Positions 39,249 to 48,244 of a stretch of 64,000 nt of DNA are shown here, in pieces. The DNA is from Bacteriovorax sp. BSW11_IV (lineage in GTDB: Bacteria; Bdellovibrionota; Bacteriovoracia; Bacteriovoracales; Bacteriovoracaceae): the NCBI RefSeq assembly GCF_000447755.1, contig NZ_AUNE01000005.1, positions 1 to 64,000 on the forward strand, written 5' to 3'. Numbering within the stretch: the stretch's first letter is position 1; each line of letters starts with the position of its first letter. Under the pieces are notes generated by a model, which saw nothing but the letters and a program-made list of their open reading frames with translations, made no database searches and was not told the origin of the DNA. The translations under genes were made by a program, and so were the position numbers.

Positions 39249-39794
39249 ATGAAGAAATATTTACCTTGGATCACAGTATTAGTTTTATTGTCGGTAATTT
39301 TATTACCTCAATATTCTAACGTCTTTAAATCAATCGCGAAACCTTCTAAAACAGAACAGAAGATCAATTCTCTGTATGAGAATAAGTTGAAAACGATAAA
39401 TGCAAAGACATTTGATGGTAAAGACATTGATGGCAAGAAACTGCAAAACGTTGTAATCTTGAATTTTTGGGCCAGCTGGTGCCAACCATGTCTCGAGGAA
39501 TTCCCAAGTCTAGTTGAACTTAGAAAGAGTTTCAAAAACGAAGATCTTTCTATTGTTGCCATTTCTTCTGATAAAGAAGATTCTGAAAAAGAACTTAAAA
39601 AAGTGATTAAAAAATTCGGATTAAATTTTGATATAATTCCTTTTTCGGACGGCAAAATAATTGATGAATTTATGATTCAGGCAATTCCAATTACTATTGT
39701 CTTCGCTAAGGGTAAAGTTCAAAAAGTTTACAATGGCGGAGTTGATTTCAATTCAGAAGAATTCAAAGAGCAAATAAAGGCCTGGTTAAAGTAA
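39249..39794 (+). CDS. TlpA/ResA-type thioredoxin-like membrane protein
   Basis: From the ATG at 39249 it has 181 residues: a signal anchor (YLPWITVLVLLSVILLP), then the thioredoxin fold with NFWASWCQPCLEEFPSLVEL, where the WCQPC pair is the redox site, and later IQAIPITIVFAKG with cis-Pro. The frame is open from 39129 across the pilin gene, but that part is not thioredoxin-like. Such proteins reduce periplasmic disulfides, for example in cytochrome c maturation; the partner is not visible. Its 3' end overlaps hutI by 9 bp. Confidence 0.82.
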   Translation: MKKYLPWITVLVLLSVILLPQYSNVFKSIAKPSKTEQKINSLYENKLKTINAKTFDGKDIDGKKLQNVVILNFWASWCQPCLEEFPSLVELRKSFKNEDLSIVAISSDKEDSEKELKKVIKKFGLNFDIIPFSDGKIIDEFMIQAIPITIVFAKGKVQKVYNGGVDFNSEEFKEQIKAWLK

Positions 39795-41006
39795 CGAGGC
39801 CTTGAAGTTTCTTCCCCATGAATATGTAATTTCATCTACAGAATCTACTGCAAAACATGAGAATCTTGGTTTTAGACCAGGAATGATCGCTCCTTGTTCT
39901 CTTAAATCTAATGCATGAGCAGCGTTTAGTGTGATGGCCGCCCAAAGTTCAGTGAGTGTCATTTTATAATGTGGGGCTGCGAGGGATGCTACAAGTATGA
40001 CGTTGTCGCAATGACATGATCCAGGATTATAATCAGAGCCGATGGCAACTTTGACTGAAGCATCTAAAAAAGCGCGAGCTTTCGCTTGGGGCTTACCAAG
40101 AAAGAATCCTGTTCCCGGAAGCAGTGTCGCTACAGTAGAAGATTGCGCAAGGGCCTCAATTCCATCTTTTTCTGTGCAAAGTAGATGTTCAGTACTCGAA
40201 GCACCAGAAGTTGCAGCAAGGACTGCGCCCTTATTATCAATAAACTCGTCAGCATGGCTCTTGAATTTCAGACCAAGTATTTGGGCCATATCAAAAAGTT
40301 TTTGTGTATCTTTGTTATCAAAGTACCCAGCTTCATGAAAAATATCGACAAAATCTATTCCAACGCCGTCGTCTACCAGCTTTTTCATGAGTGGAATAAC
40401 GACTTCATCTAAATATGCAGACGAACTGGCAAAAGATTTTGGAACAGCGTGAGCGGCCATATAAGTATTGATGATTTGTATTCCTAGCGATGCATACTTT
40501 TGTTTTAGATCATCAATAATAAGAGAACACTCGTATTCTTTATCAAAATTTAAACCATAACCACTTTTGATTTCAATTGTCCCTACACCATATGAATTGA
40601 TTCTCTCAATTCTCTCACAAGCAAGATCAAATAATTCGCTTCGAGTGAGCTCATTAGTCTTGTTCATTGTGTATAGAATTCCACCACCGGCCTTGGCTAT
40701 GTCTTGGTAATCAGCACCATTTAGTCTCATTGAGTATTCTTTGGCGCGATTGCCTCCAAAAACAAGGTGTGTGTGACAGTCTACTATCTCAGGTAGGAGA
40801 ACATGCCCTTTCTTATTTAGGTAAGGAATATTCTTATAATTTTCTGGTAGTTCTTCATCAGCTCCAACCCAAATAATTTTTTCTTCATCAAAAACAACAG
40901 AACCATTTTCAATAATAGAAAGATCGCAATTTTTTAGATTGCGACCATCAAGTTCATGAGCTTTTTTTAATGTAATAATTTGATTGAAGTTACGAAGAAC
41001 TTTCAT
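39786..41006 (-). CDS. hutI: Imidazolonepropionase
   Basis: Hydrolyses 4-imidazolone-5-propionate to N-formiminoglutamate, the third step of histidine degradation. It is 406 residues. The amidohydrolase metal site begins PEIVDCHTHLVFGGNRAKEY; others are IEIKSGYGL, DIFHEAGYF, and SDYNPGSCHCDN, which binds substrate. It starts 2 bp past the hutH stop. Urocanase (hutU), which makes its substrate, is not in the window. Confidence 0.95.
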   Translation of the reverse strand: MKVLRNFNQIITLKKAHELDGRNLKNCDLSIIENGSVVFDEEKIIWVGADEELPENYKNIPYLNKKGHVLLPEIVDCHTHLVFGGNRAKEYSMRLNGADYQDIAKAGGGILYTMNKTNELTRSELFDLACERIERINSYGVGTIEIKSGYGLNFDKEYECSLIIDDLKQKYASLGIQIINTYMAAHAVPKSFASSSAYLDEVVIPLMKKLVDDGVGIDFVDIFHEAGYFDNKDTQKLFDMAQILGLKFKSHADEFIDNKGAVLAATSGASSTEHLLCTEKDGIEALAQSSTVATLLPGTGFFLGKPQAKARAFLDASVKVAIGSDYNPGSCHCDNVILVASLAAPHYKMTLTELWAAITLNAAHALDLREQGAIIPGLKPRFSCFAVDSVDEITYSWGRNFKASLL

Positions 41007-41008
41007 TG

Positions 41009-42559
41009 TTACCTCAACTCGCCAGCGTGAGTTTCAATGGCCGTTAAAATTTCACGTCCTTCGATTAGGCGAACAAGTTTTTCCATATCTTTGTAGAAAA
41101 TTCTGTCTTCTTCAATTGGGCGAATATGTTTTCTAACAACGTTACGAGCTTCCTCAATAGCAGGAGAAGATTTCTGTGTTTGAAAATCTAGGGCCTGAGT
41201 ATTACAAAGAAGTTCAATTCCAAGAACTTGTTTTAAATTGAAAACAACTTCATGAAGCTTTCTTCCGGCCGTTACACCCATAGAAACGTGGTCTTCTTTA
41301 TCTGTTGATGTTGGTACAGAGTCAACAGAAGCAGGATGACATAGATATTTATTTTCAGATGTAAGAGCTGCAGCAGTTACGTGAGCAATCATAAGTCCAC
41401 TGTTTAGTCCTGAATCTTTAACGAGAAATGCAGGTAATTCAGAAAAAGTTGGATTCATCATTTTCTCAATTCTTCTTTCAGAAATATTACAAAGCTCAGC
41501 AAGACCCATGGCCAGATAATCCATGGCAAACGCTAAGGCCTCTCCATGGAAGTTTCCACCAGAAATAACTTTGCCTTCTTGAACAAAAATAAGTGGATTG
41601 TCAGTTACGGCATTAAGTTCTGTTGTAATTACATCTCTTGCATGGATTAAAGTCTGGCGACAAGCACCGTGAACTTGAGGTACGCAACGAAGAGAATATG
41701 GATCTTGAACCTTAGTACATTCTCTATGAGAATCTTTAATTTCAGAACCTTCTAAAATATTATTTAAATTAACAACGACATCTAATTGACCTGGGTGAGG
41801 TTTCAAAGATGTAATTAATGGATTGTAAGCAGAATCAGTTCCTTGCACACCATCTAAAGTCATCGCCGCAACAACATCAGCAAGTTTCATTAAATCTGTA
41901 CCTTCATGAATAGCAAGTGCACCAAGTGCAGTCATTACAGCTGTACCATTAATTAGGGCAAGACCATCTTTTGGACCTAGTACAGCTGCTTGCTTCTTTA
42001 TTTGGTCAATTGCAAAAGAAGAGTTAACGATTTTACCTTCATACTCAACTTCACCTTCTCCGATTAATGCAAGGGCAATGTGTGATAGAGGAGCAAGGTC
42101 ACCTGAAGCACCAACAGATCCTTTTTCCGGAACAACTGGAGTAACACCGTAATTGATAAAATCAAGAAGGAGCTGAACAATCTCTGGGTTTACTCCGGAG
42201 AAGCCAGATGCCAAACAATTTGCTCTAAGAACCATAATTGCACGAGTAACTTCTCTGCTAAAAGGTCTACCAACACCTGTACAATGAGAGCGAATTAGGT
42301 TGACTTGAAGTTGTGCAAGATCTTTTTCAGCAATGTGTTTGCTTGAAAGGGCGCCGAAACCTGTATTAATACCGTAGACAGGTTTCCCTTTTTTTACAAT
42401 ATCAAATACAAAGTCACGAGACTCTTGCATTCTTTTTTTAGAGTCAGAAGAAAGTTCTAACTTAATATCACCGATTTTGGCGTGAGCAATTTTATAAACT
42501 TGTTCAATAGTTAACGTAAATCCATCGATTTGAATTTCTTTTGCGTCTGTAAAATTCAT
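41009..42559 (-). CDS. hutH: Histidine ammonia-lyase
   Basis: Deaminates histidine to urocanate, the first step of degradation. It is 516 residues. The Ala-Ser-Gly triad of the MIO cofactor is in GSVGASGDLAPLSHIA (about residue 150), preceded by GINTGFGAL. The family sequence TDKEDHVSMG is also present. It lies 1 bp after rpe and 2 bp before hutI, in one transcription unit with translation-initiation genes. Confidence 0.96.
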   Translation of the reverse strand: MNFTDAKEIQIDGFTLTIEQVYKIAHAKIGDIKLELSSDSKKRMQESRDFVFDIVKKGKPVYGINTGFGALSSKHIAEKDLAQLQVNLIRSHCTGVGRPFSREVTRAIMVLRANCLASGFSGVNPEIVQLLLDFINYGVTPVVPEKGSVGASGDLAPLSHIALALIGEGEVEYEGKIVNSSFAIDQIKKQAAVLGPKDGLALINGTAVMTALGALAIHEGTDLMKLADVVAAMTLDGVQGTDSAYNPLITSLKPHPGQLDVVVNLNNILEGSEIKDSHRECTKVQDPYSLRCVPQVHGACRQTLIHARDVITTELNAVTDNPLIFVQEGKVISGGNFHGEALAFAMDYLAMGLAELCNISERRIEKMMNPTFSELPAFLVKDSGLNSGLMIAHVTAAALTSENKYLCHPASVDSVPTSTDKEDHVSMGVTAGRKLHEVVFNLKQVLGIELLCNTQALDFQTQKSSPAIEEARNVVRKHIRPIEEDRIFYKDMEKLVRLIEGREILTAIETHAGELR

Positions 42560-42560
42560 T

Positions 42561-43208
42561 CTATTTCCTTAGAGATTCGATATTTAAAATATATGTTTCA
42601 GGTTTGTTATTAAAGACATATGAACCAGCGACTAAATTATCCGCACCGGCATCTGTAAGCATGTGAGCATTAGATCCTTTAATTCCACCATCAACTTGGA
42701 TTGTAAAATTAAACTTTTTTTTCAGTGAAGAAAGTTTTTCGATTTTATCAAGAGAACTTTCTTGGAAAGACTGGCCACCGAAACCAGGCTCTACAGACAT
42801 AATTAATACTAGGTCAAGTTCTGAAAGAATATCATCAGTAAGAACATCGACAGAAGTATTTGGCTTAATAGAGATACCAACGCTTTTGTAATGTTTTTTT
42901 GCTTCTCTTATTAGGTCTATGGGATTTGATACAGCTTCAATATGAAAAGTGATATTGTGTATACCGAAATCCTTCATCTGATCGATATGGAACTCAGGAT
43001 TTGTCACCATTAGATGAGCATCTAAAGGAAGCTTTGTAATTTCAGATATTCTTTTAATTACAGGTATGCCAAAAGTTAGATTTGGAACGAAGTGACCATC
43101 CATAATATCTAAATGGACCCATACGTCTTTGACATTTTCGATAACAGAAATTTCTTTTTCAATATTAACAAAATCACAGGCCAAAATGCTTGGTGAAATA
43201 ATTGTCAT
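42561..43208 (-). CDS. rpe: Ribulose-phosphate 3-epimerase
   Basis: Interconverts ribulose-5-phosphate and xylulose-5-phosphate in the pentose phosphate pathway. It is 215 residues, a TIM barrel. Signatures: ISPSILACDF (start), HLDIMDGHFVPNLTFG, IMSVEPGFGGQSF, and IQVDGGIKGSNA with the catalytic Asp. It overlaps the fmt stop by one base and precedes hutH by one base. Confidence 0.96.
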   Translation of the reverse strand: MTIISPSILACDFVNIEKEISVIENVKDVWVHLDIMDGHFVPNLTFGIPVIKRISEITKLPLDAHLMVTNPEFHIDQMKDFGIHNITFHIEAVSNPIDLIREAKKHYKSVGISIKPNTSVDVLTDDILSELDLVLIMSVEPGFGGQSFQESSLDKIEKLSSLKKKFNFTIQVDGGIKGSNAHMLTDAGADNLVAGSYVFNNKPETYILNIESLRK

Positions 43209-44158
43209 TAGAGATCCCCATTAATTAAAATTGGCTCTTTTGAATTCTGAAGACCATTTAACAAATCAGAATCTAGGCAGGCCTTTTTTCCCTCAAGCTG
43301 AATAAACTTCAAACGAATCGTACAGTCTTTGGCACCCACAAGGATTTGGTTATAAACAACTTCTGTCTTACCCGGTATTAATGTTGAATGATGTTTTTCA
43401 ATTTCAAAAACTTTAAGTCTCTTCTTTCCTAGAAAACAGTAACAACCCGGCCATGGGTCTAAGGCACGTAGTCGATTTGTGATTTCTTCAAATGTTTGTT
43501 CTTTGAAATTGAGAAGTCCATCCTCTTTTTTTAGAGTCGGAGCAAAAGTAACAAAACTTTCGTCTTGTTGGGTGTATGTCACTTTATCTTTAGAGATATC
43601 TTCAATTAAATCTGCACAAGATAAGGCCGCTTGGAACTTTAATCTTGTATAGAGAAGACCACCATTTTCATATTCAAAAATTGGTACTGGATGAGAAATC
43701 GCAAGATCGCCAGCATCCATTTTCTTAACCATCTTTTGTATTGAAACACCTGTTTCTTTATCGCCATTTAAAAGAGCGTATTGAATAGGCGCGGCCCCTC
43801 TAAATCTAGGAAGGACAGATGTATGGATGTTGAAGCATCCTAGCTTTGGCATATTCAATATTTTATTACCAAGAAATTGAGCGAAAGCAAGGACTACAAA
43901 AAAATCAATATTTTCATTTTCAAGTTTTGTTAAAAAGTCAGCTTCTTTATTAATATTTTCAGTTTGAAAAAGAGGAAGCTTATGAGCTTTGGCAAATTCG
44001 GCCACTGGCGGGCTCTGTAGGTTTTGACCACGCCCGGCCGGTCTGTCGGGCATTGTGATAACGTACTTGATATTTATTAGTGGGTGAGTGCTTAATAGTT
44101 CTAATGTTGGAACAGAAAAATCAGGTGTCCCACAGAAAACAACATTAAACTTTTTCAT
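43208..44158 (-). CDS. fmt: Methionyl-tRNA formyltransferase
   Basis: Formylates initiator Met-tRNA. It is 316 residues. The N-terminus is KFNVVFCGTPDFSVPTLELL, and the catalytic core holds FNIHTSVLPRFRGAAPIQYA (His and downstream DAGD: KKMDAGDLA). It starts one base after def, the usual def-fmt pair. It overlaps rpe by one base. Confidence 0.96.
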   Translation of the reverse strand: MKKFNVVFCGTPDFSVPTLELLSTHPLINIKYVITMPDRPAGRGQNLQSPPVAEFAKAHKLPLFQTENINKEADFLTKLENENIDFFVVLAFAQFLGNKILNMPKLGCFNIHTSVLPRFRGAAPIQYALLNGDKETGVSIQKMVKKMDAGDLAISHPVPIFEYENGGLLYTRLKFQAALSCADLIEDISKDKVTYTQQDESFVTFAPTLKKEDGLLNFKEQTFEEITNRLRALDPWPGCYCFLGKKRLKVFEIEKHHSTLIPGKTEVVYNQILVGAKDCTIRLKFIQLEGKKACLDSDLLNGLQNSKEPILINGDL

Positions 44159-44159
44159 C

Positions 44160-44756
44160 TTACAGGCCTTTTTTCTTTTTTAGTTTTAAGAATTTTTTTG
44201 CCAGAAGATTTTTCTTGAGAAGACTTAGGCGGTCAATAAATACAATTCCGTCAAGGTGATCGTTTTCATGTTGCATGCAAACGGCACGAAATTCATGAAT
44301 CTCTTCAGAAATATGATTTCCGTCTAGGTCTTGATATTCAACAACTAGAGACTCAGCTCTTTTAACTTCTTCATAAATACCTGGAAGAGATAGACATCCT
44401 TCTTCACAAATTTGCTCACCAATTTTTTGTTTAAAAACAGGATTAATTAAAACTTTTGGATTGAAATTTGAAAGCCTGTAATCTGTTGTACCATCAGCGA
44501 GGGTTACTTCTTCACGATCGTAATCAATGTCCATAACAAAAACACGGATACTTTTACCAACTTGCGGTGCTGCTAAACCAATTCCTGGTGCCATGTACAT
44601 TGTATAAAGCATATTTTTAACGAATGTTTTTAACTCATCATTAAATTCAGTAACGGGCTCGGCAACCTTTTTAAGAATAGGTGCAGGGTAAGTAAAAATA
44701 GTGAGGGACTCGCCCTCTAACTTATAGTTTTCTAATAGATTTTGTGTCGTATTCAT
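44160..44756 (-). CDS. def: Peptide deformylase
   Basis: Fe2+ metallo-hydrolase that removes the formyl group from nascent proteins. From the ATG at 44756 (AAAGAG upstream) it is 198 residues; the extended frame starts at 44774. All three motifs are present: GIGLAAPQVG, EEGCLSLPG and the metal site QHENDHLDG (HExxH). The ArnT-like gene lies upstream on the same strand with a 40-bp gap. It heads the def-fmt-rpe-hutH-hutI run. Confidence 0.95.
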   Translation of the reverse strand: MNTTQNLLENYKLEGESLTIFTYPAPILKKVAEPVTEFNDELKTFVKNMLYTMYMAPGIGLAAPQVGKSIRVFVMDIDYDREEVTLADGTTDYRLSNFNPKVLINPVFKQKIGEQICEEGCLSLPGIYEEVKRAESLVVEYQDLDGNHISEEIHEFRAVCMQHENDHLDGIVFIDRLSLLKKNLLAKKFLKLKKKKGL

Positions 44757-44796
44757 GGACTCTTTATAGCACATTCGCGCCGCACAAGTCCAATGA

Positions 44797-46428
44797 TTAT
44801 GGGTTGTAGTCCGTGTTCTTAATGAGGACCATAGGCTCTTTTAACGAATCGATATTACCTTGTTTTAATGCATCCATAATGTGCGCTAAAGTTCTTCTTC
44901 TTTTCCATACTTTCCATTCTTCAATAATAACAGTGTGTTGGCCTAAAGCTAATTCATCAAAATTACTTTTGTAAGTAATGGCATAAGTATGATTATAGGC
45001 CATATAGCTTGAGAGTTTATCGCGAGGTACTGCTTCTACATCTCTATTGAAGGACTCGGAAACAAAATAAGGTTTGTGCACAGTCGATACAATTTTGTTA
45101 TTGCCGACGACATCAATAACCTTACCTGGAACAAGAGGTAGTGTGAATGAAGGAATAAGTATGGTCCAAAATGAACCAAACACAAGTGCCGCACAAAAGA
45201 ATTTATAGATATTTGCTGATTTATTTGCAAAAAATAAAGCACCAACGATACATGAACCCATTGCAAAAAGAATACTAATGAGATGGTATGTATTTGAATG
45301 GATATCCTTAAGTGTTAAAGAAACTGCTAAAAAGAAAACTAATACTAAAAGAAAAATACTTATTAAATAGCATAGAAAGTTAAAAAGCTGTCTTCGTCTA
45401 GGAGCAAGGTCTACTAGAAACGAACTCTTGTAGATAAGAATTAAGAAAAAGGGAATCGAAGGTACAGCATAGTGATGTGACCTTTGGCTTGGAATTAACC
45501 ATAAAACAAAAAAGAAAAAGAAGTTCAAAAAAACAAACATAAAATTGTCGTTAACAATTTCTGATCTATTGATGTCTTTTCTATCAAGGAAGAAATAGTA
45601 AATAAATGGAATGAAAAATGACCATGGGAGAGCATAAATAATTAAACCCTGGAAAACATGGCGAATTGGATAAGACTGCGCCGTAAACTTTCCAACATTT
45701 TCACGTAAGAAAAAGTAGTTGAAAAATTCACTGCCATACTTTGTGTAACAAGCGATGAACCAGATTGAACCAATTAGTAGTGAAAGAAGAGTCCAATAAA
45801 TACCTTCTTTCAATATGATTTTTTTGCGAGTGTAGTAAAGATAAATTTGATACAGGAAACTGCCACCAACGGCCATAACAAGAGAAACTGGTCCTTTCAC
45901 AAGTATTGAAAGGCCTGTAAATAAAGCAGCTAGTACAAGATATCGTTTAGACTGTGTATTGATATAGTCGAGGAAGTATAAACTTCCAAGTGCAGTTAAG
46001 CAGGCGAGAGGTATCTCCATCATATAAATACGGCCGTATTTAAAAAAACAAAAAGTTGAGAGGAAAAAAAGAAATGTCGTTAAGAAAGATGCATTAAAAT
46101 TTCTTTTAACCCATAGAGAGAATCCAAAAATAGAAAAAAATGTTAGAAGTAGAACGGAAAGTCTGGACATGAAAAGACTCGGTTCTCCATCAATTGCATA
46201 AAAAGGCATCGCCATCCAAAAATGTAGAGGTGGCTTAGACCAATGTTCCGCTCCCATATAAAGTGGAGTCATGAAACTTTTAGCGTTGAACATTTCTTTT
46301 GCAATTTGAAGATAGAAACCTTCTGTACCTTGTCTTAGACCGTTTATATTTCCTAAATCAATAAAGTAGAAAATAATAATTATTAAAATGGCAAACAAAG
46401 TAAAAAGAAGGTTTCTAGATTGGCTCAT
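44797..46428 (-). CDS. ArnT-like family 39 glycosyltransferase
   Basis: Integral-membrane transferase that moves a sugar from an undecaprenyl-phosphate donor to a lipid or glycan. It is 543 residues with about 11-12 membrane segments. The N-terminal periplasmic loop has RQGTEGFYLQIAKEMF and HWSKPPLHFWMAMPFYAI, as in ArnT, where the acidic EG pair and KPP are conserved. A possible acceptor is lipid A, but nothing here proves it. It lies 7 bp after the LptF/G-type gene. Confidence 0.85.
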   Translation of the reverse strand: MSQSRNLLFTLFAILIIIIFYFIDLGNINGLRQGTEGFYLQIAKEMFNAKSFMTPLYMGAEHWSKPPLHFWMAMPFYAIDGEPSLFMSRLSVLLLTFFSIFGFSLWVKRNFNASFLTTFLFFLSTFCFFKYGRIYMMEIPLACLTALGSLYFLDYINTQSKRYLVLAALFTGLSILVKGPVSLVMAVGGSFLYQIYLYYTRKKIILKEGIYWTLLSLLIGSIWFIACYTKYGSEFFNYFFLRENVGKFTAQSYPIRHVFQGLIIYALPWSFFIPFIYYFFLDRKDINRSEIVNDNFMFVFLNFFFFFVLWLIPSQRSHHYAVPSIPFFLILIYKSSFLVDLAPRRRQLFNFLCYLISIFLLVLVFFLAVSLTLKDIHSNTYHLISILFAMGSCIVGALFFANKSANIYKFFCAALVFGSFWTILIPSFTLPLVPGKVIDVVGNNKIVSTVHKPYFVSESFNRDVEAVPRDKLSSYMAYNHTYAITYKSNFDELALGQHTVIIEEWKVWKRRRTLAHIMDALKQGNIDSLKEPMVLIKNTDYNP

Positions 46429-46435
46429 TATAGAC

Positions 46436-47542
46436 CTATGTCAATTTCCGGTTTTTATAAAAGTAAGTTGCTAAAAATAGCATAAATATAATAGGCACGC
46501 TAAACGTCGATGAAATTGGATCAAGTTTAGAGTTCACACCTAGTTCGATACTGTATGAATTAATCAACCAATATGCAATTGTGAAGACAAAGACAAAAAG
46601 AATATTCTTACCAAATGAACTATTTCGCCTATTGGGATTAAAAATAGGAACGCAGGCCAGTAGTGAAAATACGATACAAATTACAGCGCTTGAAATTTTT
46701 TCATAAAAAACTACAAGGTACTCATTAACATTTAATCCAGAAGATTTGATATTCTGGATATATTGATAAAGTTCAGCATGATTTAGTGTCGTAATATCTG
46801 CTTCGATTTGACTGAAATCATCTAATGTCTCATTGAGCTTAATCTCATATTCAGGGAAGGTTTTCATGAATGGAAAAGTGGGCTCATCGATTTTAGAAAT
46901 AATTGTTACATTTTTTCCCATCCATCTGCCATCTTCAGTGTAAATAACTTCATCTGCGAATACCTTTCGAGCAAGATGATAATCATTTGAATAATAGTAA
47001 ATACTCGTGTTGATGATTGTGTTTGTCTTAGAATCAAATTTTATGAAAGAAAAATAGTAATCTTTACTTTTATACCAAATAAGACCGCTTCCAATTGTAG
47101 ACGCCTTTATCCCTTTTGATTTTAGGTTTCTAAATTTAGCATCGGAGTTTTCAATTAGAATGTGACGACGCGATTTTACAAAAGGTTCTACGTAGGCCCC
47201 GATGAGAAACTGGAATAGAGCGACAAAAATTGAAACTTGAAAAATATTTATAAGAAAGTTTTTACGTGAAAAGCCTGCAGCAAAAATAGCTGTGAGCTCA
47301 TTTCTATTTTTTAATTTGTTGATTGAAAAAAGGGATGCAATCAAGCATGAGATGGGAATAACTCTGTTAAGGGCCGAGGGTAACTCGAGAAAATAACTCA
47401 TGATAACTTCAACGGCCGTAATATTTTCCCTTAGAAAACCATTAATCAATGTTCCAACGGAAACAAGGATTAGAAAAACAATGAAAGAGGCCAAAAAGAA
47501 GCGCAGCCACTCTTTAATGATGAGTTTTTTTAATGCGTGCAT
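46436..47542 (-). CDS. LptF/LptG-family permease
   Basis: Membrane component of the LPS transport bridge. From the ATG at 47542 (368 residues) it has three N-terminal membrane segments, a periplasmic domain of about 180 residues, and three C-terminal segments. Family-like sequence: PISCLIASLFSINKLKNRNE and NELTAIFAAGFSRKNFL. Which of LptF or LptG it is cannot be told. A longer frame starts at a TTG (47560); neither start has a clear Shine-Dalgarno. It overlaps the CFI-box gene by about 29 bp. Confidence 0.82.
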   Translation of the reverse strand: MHALKKLIIKEWLRFFLASFIVFLILVSVGTLINGFLRENITAVEVIMSYFLELPSALNRVIPISCLIASLFSINKLKNRNELTAIFAAGFSRKNFLINIFQVSIFVALFQFLIGAYVEPFVKSRRHILIENSDAKFRNLKSKGIKASTIGSGLIWYKSKDYYFSFIKFDSKTNTIINTSIYYYSNDYHLARKVFADEVIYTEDGRWMGKNVTIISKIDEPTFPFMKTFPEYEIKLNETLDDFSQIEADITTLNHAELYQYIQNIKSSGLNVNEYLVVFYEKISSAVICIVFSLLACVPIFNPNRRNSSFGKNILFVFVFTIAYWLINSYSIELGVNSKLDPISSTFSVPIIFMLFLATYFYKNRKLT

Positions 47543-48242
47543 ATTTATAGATTGTATCAATACCTTTAATTAAAGGTTTGAATAAAAATTTTGTTAATAC
47601 TTTGTTTAGATAATCATTTGAACGAAGAAAATCAATGAGAATAGGAGACTTCGCATAGTAAATCTCAACAAATTTTCTCCCCAAATAAATTTCTAATAGC
47701 TGATTCTTTAGCTCGCGAAGATTAGTAAGAAGAACTTCGTCTTCTGGAAAGCAATGAGTGGCAATGAAACAGGCCTTGGAATTAACATAAATTCTATTAT
47801 AAGCTTCTTGAAATGCAGGAAGATTATAGGCCCTTCTTCTTTTTACAAACTTTTTAACCATTTGAGCGTTAATATGCTGGAATTTGAAACCAGTAGAGAA
47901 GCGCACAAATTTTTCAAGGCATCTGACAGACTCGTGTCTTAATCGAGGTGATCTATCGTAGGCCTTGGCCAAATCCCAATAGGCATGGCTTATAAGTAAA
48001 AGTTCAGCAATATCTTTTTCAGGATCAAAATGTTTAGGACCTAAATCTTCTTCTGTAGTGAAGTGATAGGCCGCAAGTGTATTTAAATAGGTGTTGTATC
48101 TTTCAACGGCCTTTGGAATATCACCGCGAGCTGAAAATTCTTGTGCTCTTTTAAGAACAGTAAGTCTCTCGCGATAGGCCATGAGCATGGCCTGAGAGCG
48201 TTTTTCGCCTTCTTCTGCTTGATTAGGTTTTTTGCCGGCCAT
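47514..48242 (-). CDS. CFI-box-CTERM domain protein
   Basis: The 242-residue protein is rich in charged and aromatic residues and has an internal TPR-like stretch (EFSARGDIPKAVERYNTYLN). Its C-terminal third reads CFIATHCFPEDEVLLTNLRE, then FVEIYYAKSPILIDFLRSND. This fits the CFI-box pattern (CFIATAAYG-type) of a known C-terminal domain of unknown role. No signal peptide is visible. It overlaps the LptF/G-type gene by up to 47 bp, and the outer-membrane protein gene lies 2 bp upstream, which suggests coupling. Confidence 0.7.
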   Translation of the reverse strand: MAGKKPNQAEEGEKRSQAMLMAYRERLTVLKRAQEFSARGDIPKAVERYNTYLNTLAAYHFTTEEDLGPKHFDPEKDIAELLLISHAYWDLAKAYDRSPRLRHESVRCLEKFVRFSTGFKFQHINAQMVKKFVKRRRAYNLPAFQEAYNRIYVNSKACFIATHCFPEDEVLLTNLRELKNQLLEIYLGRKFVEIYYAKSPILIDFLRSNDYLNKVLTKFLFKPLIKGIDTIYKYARIKKTHH

Positions 48243-48244
48243 GA

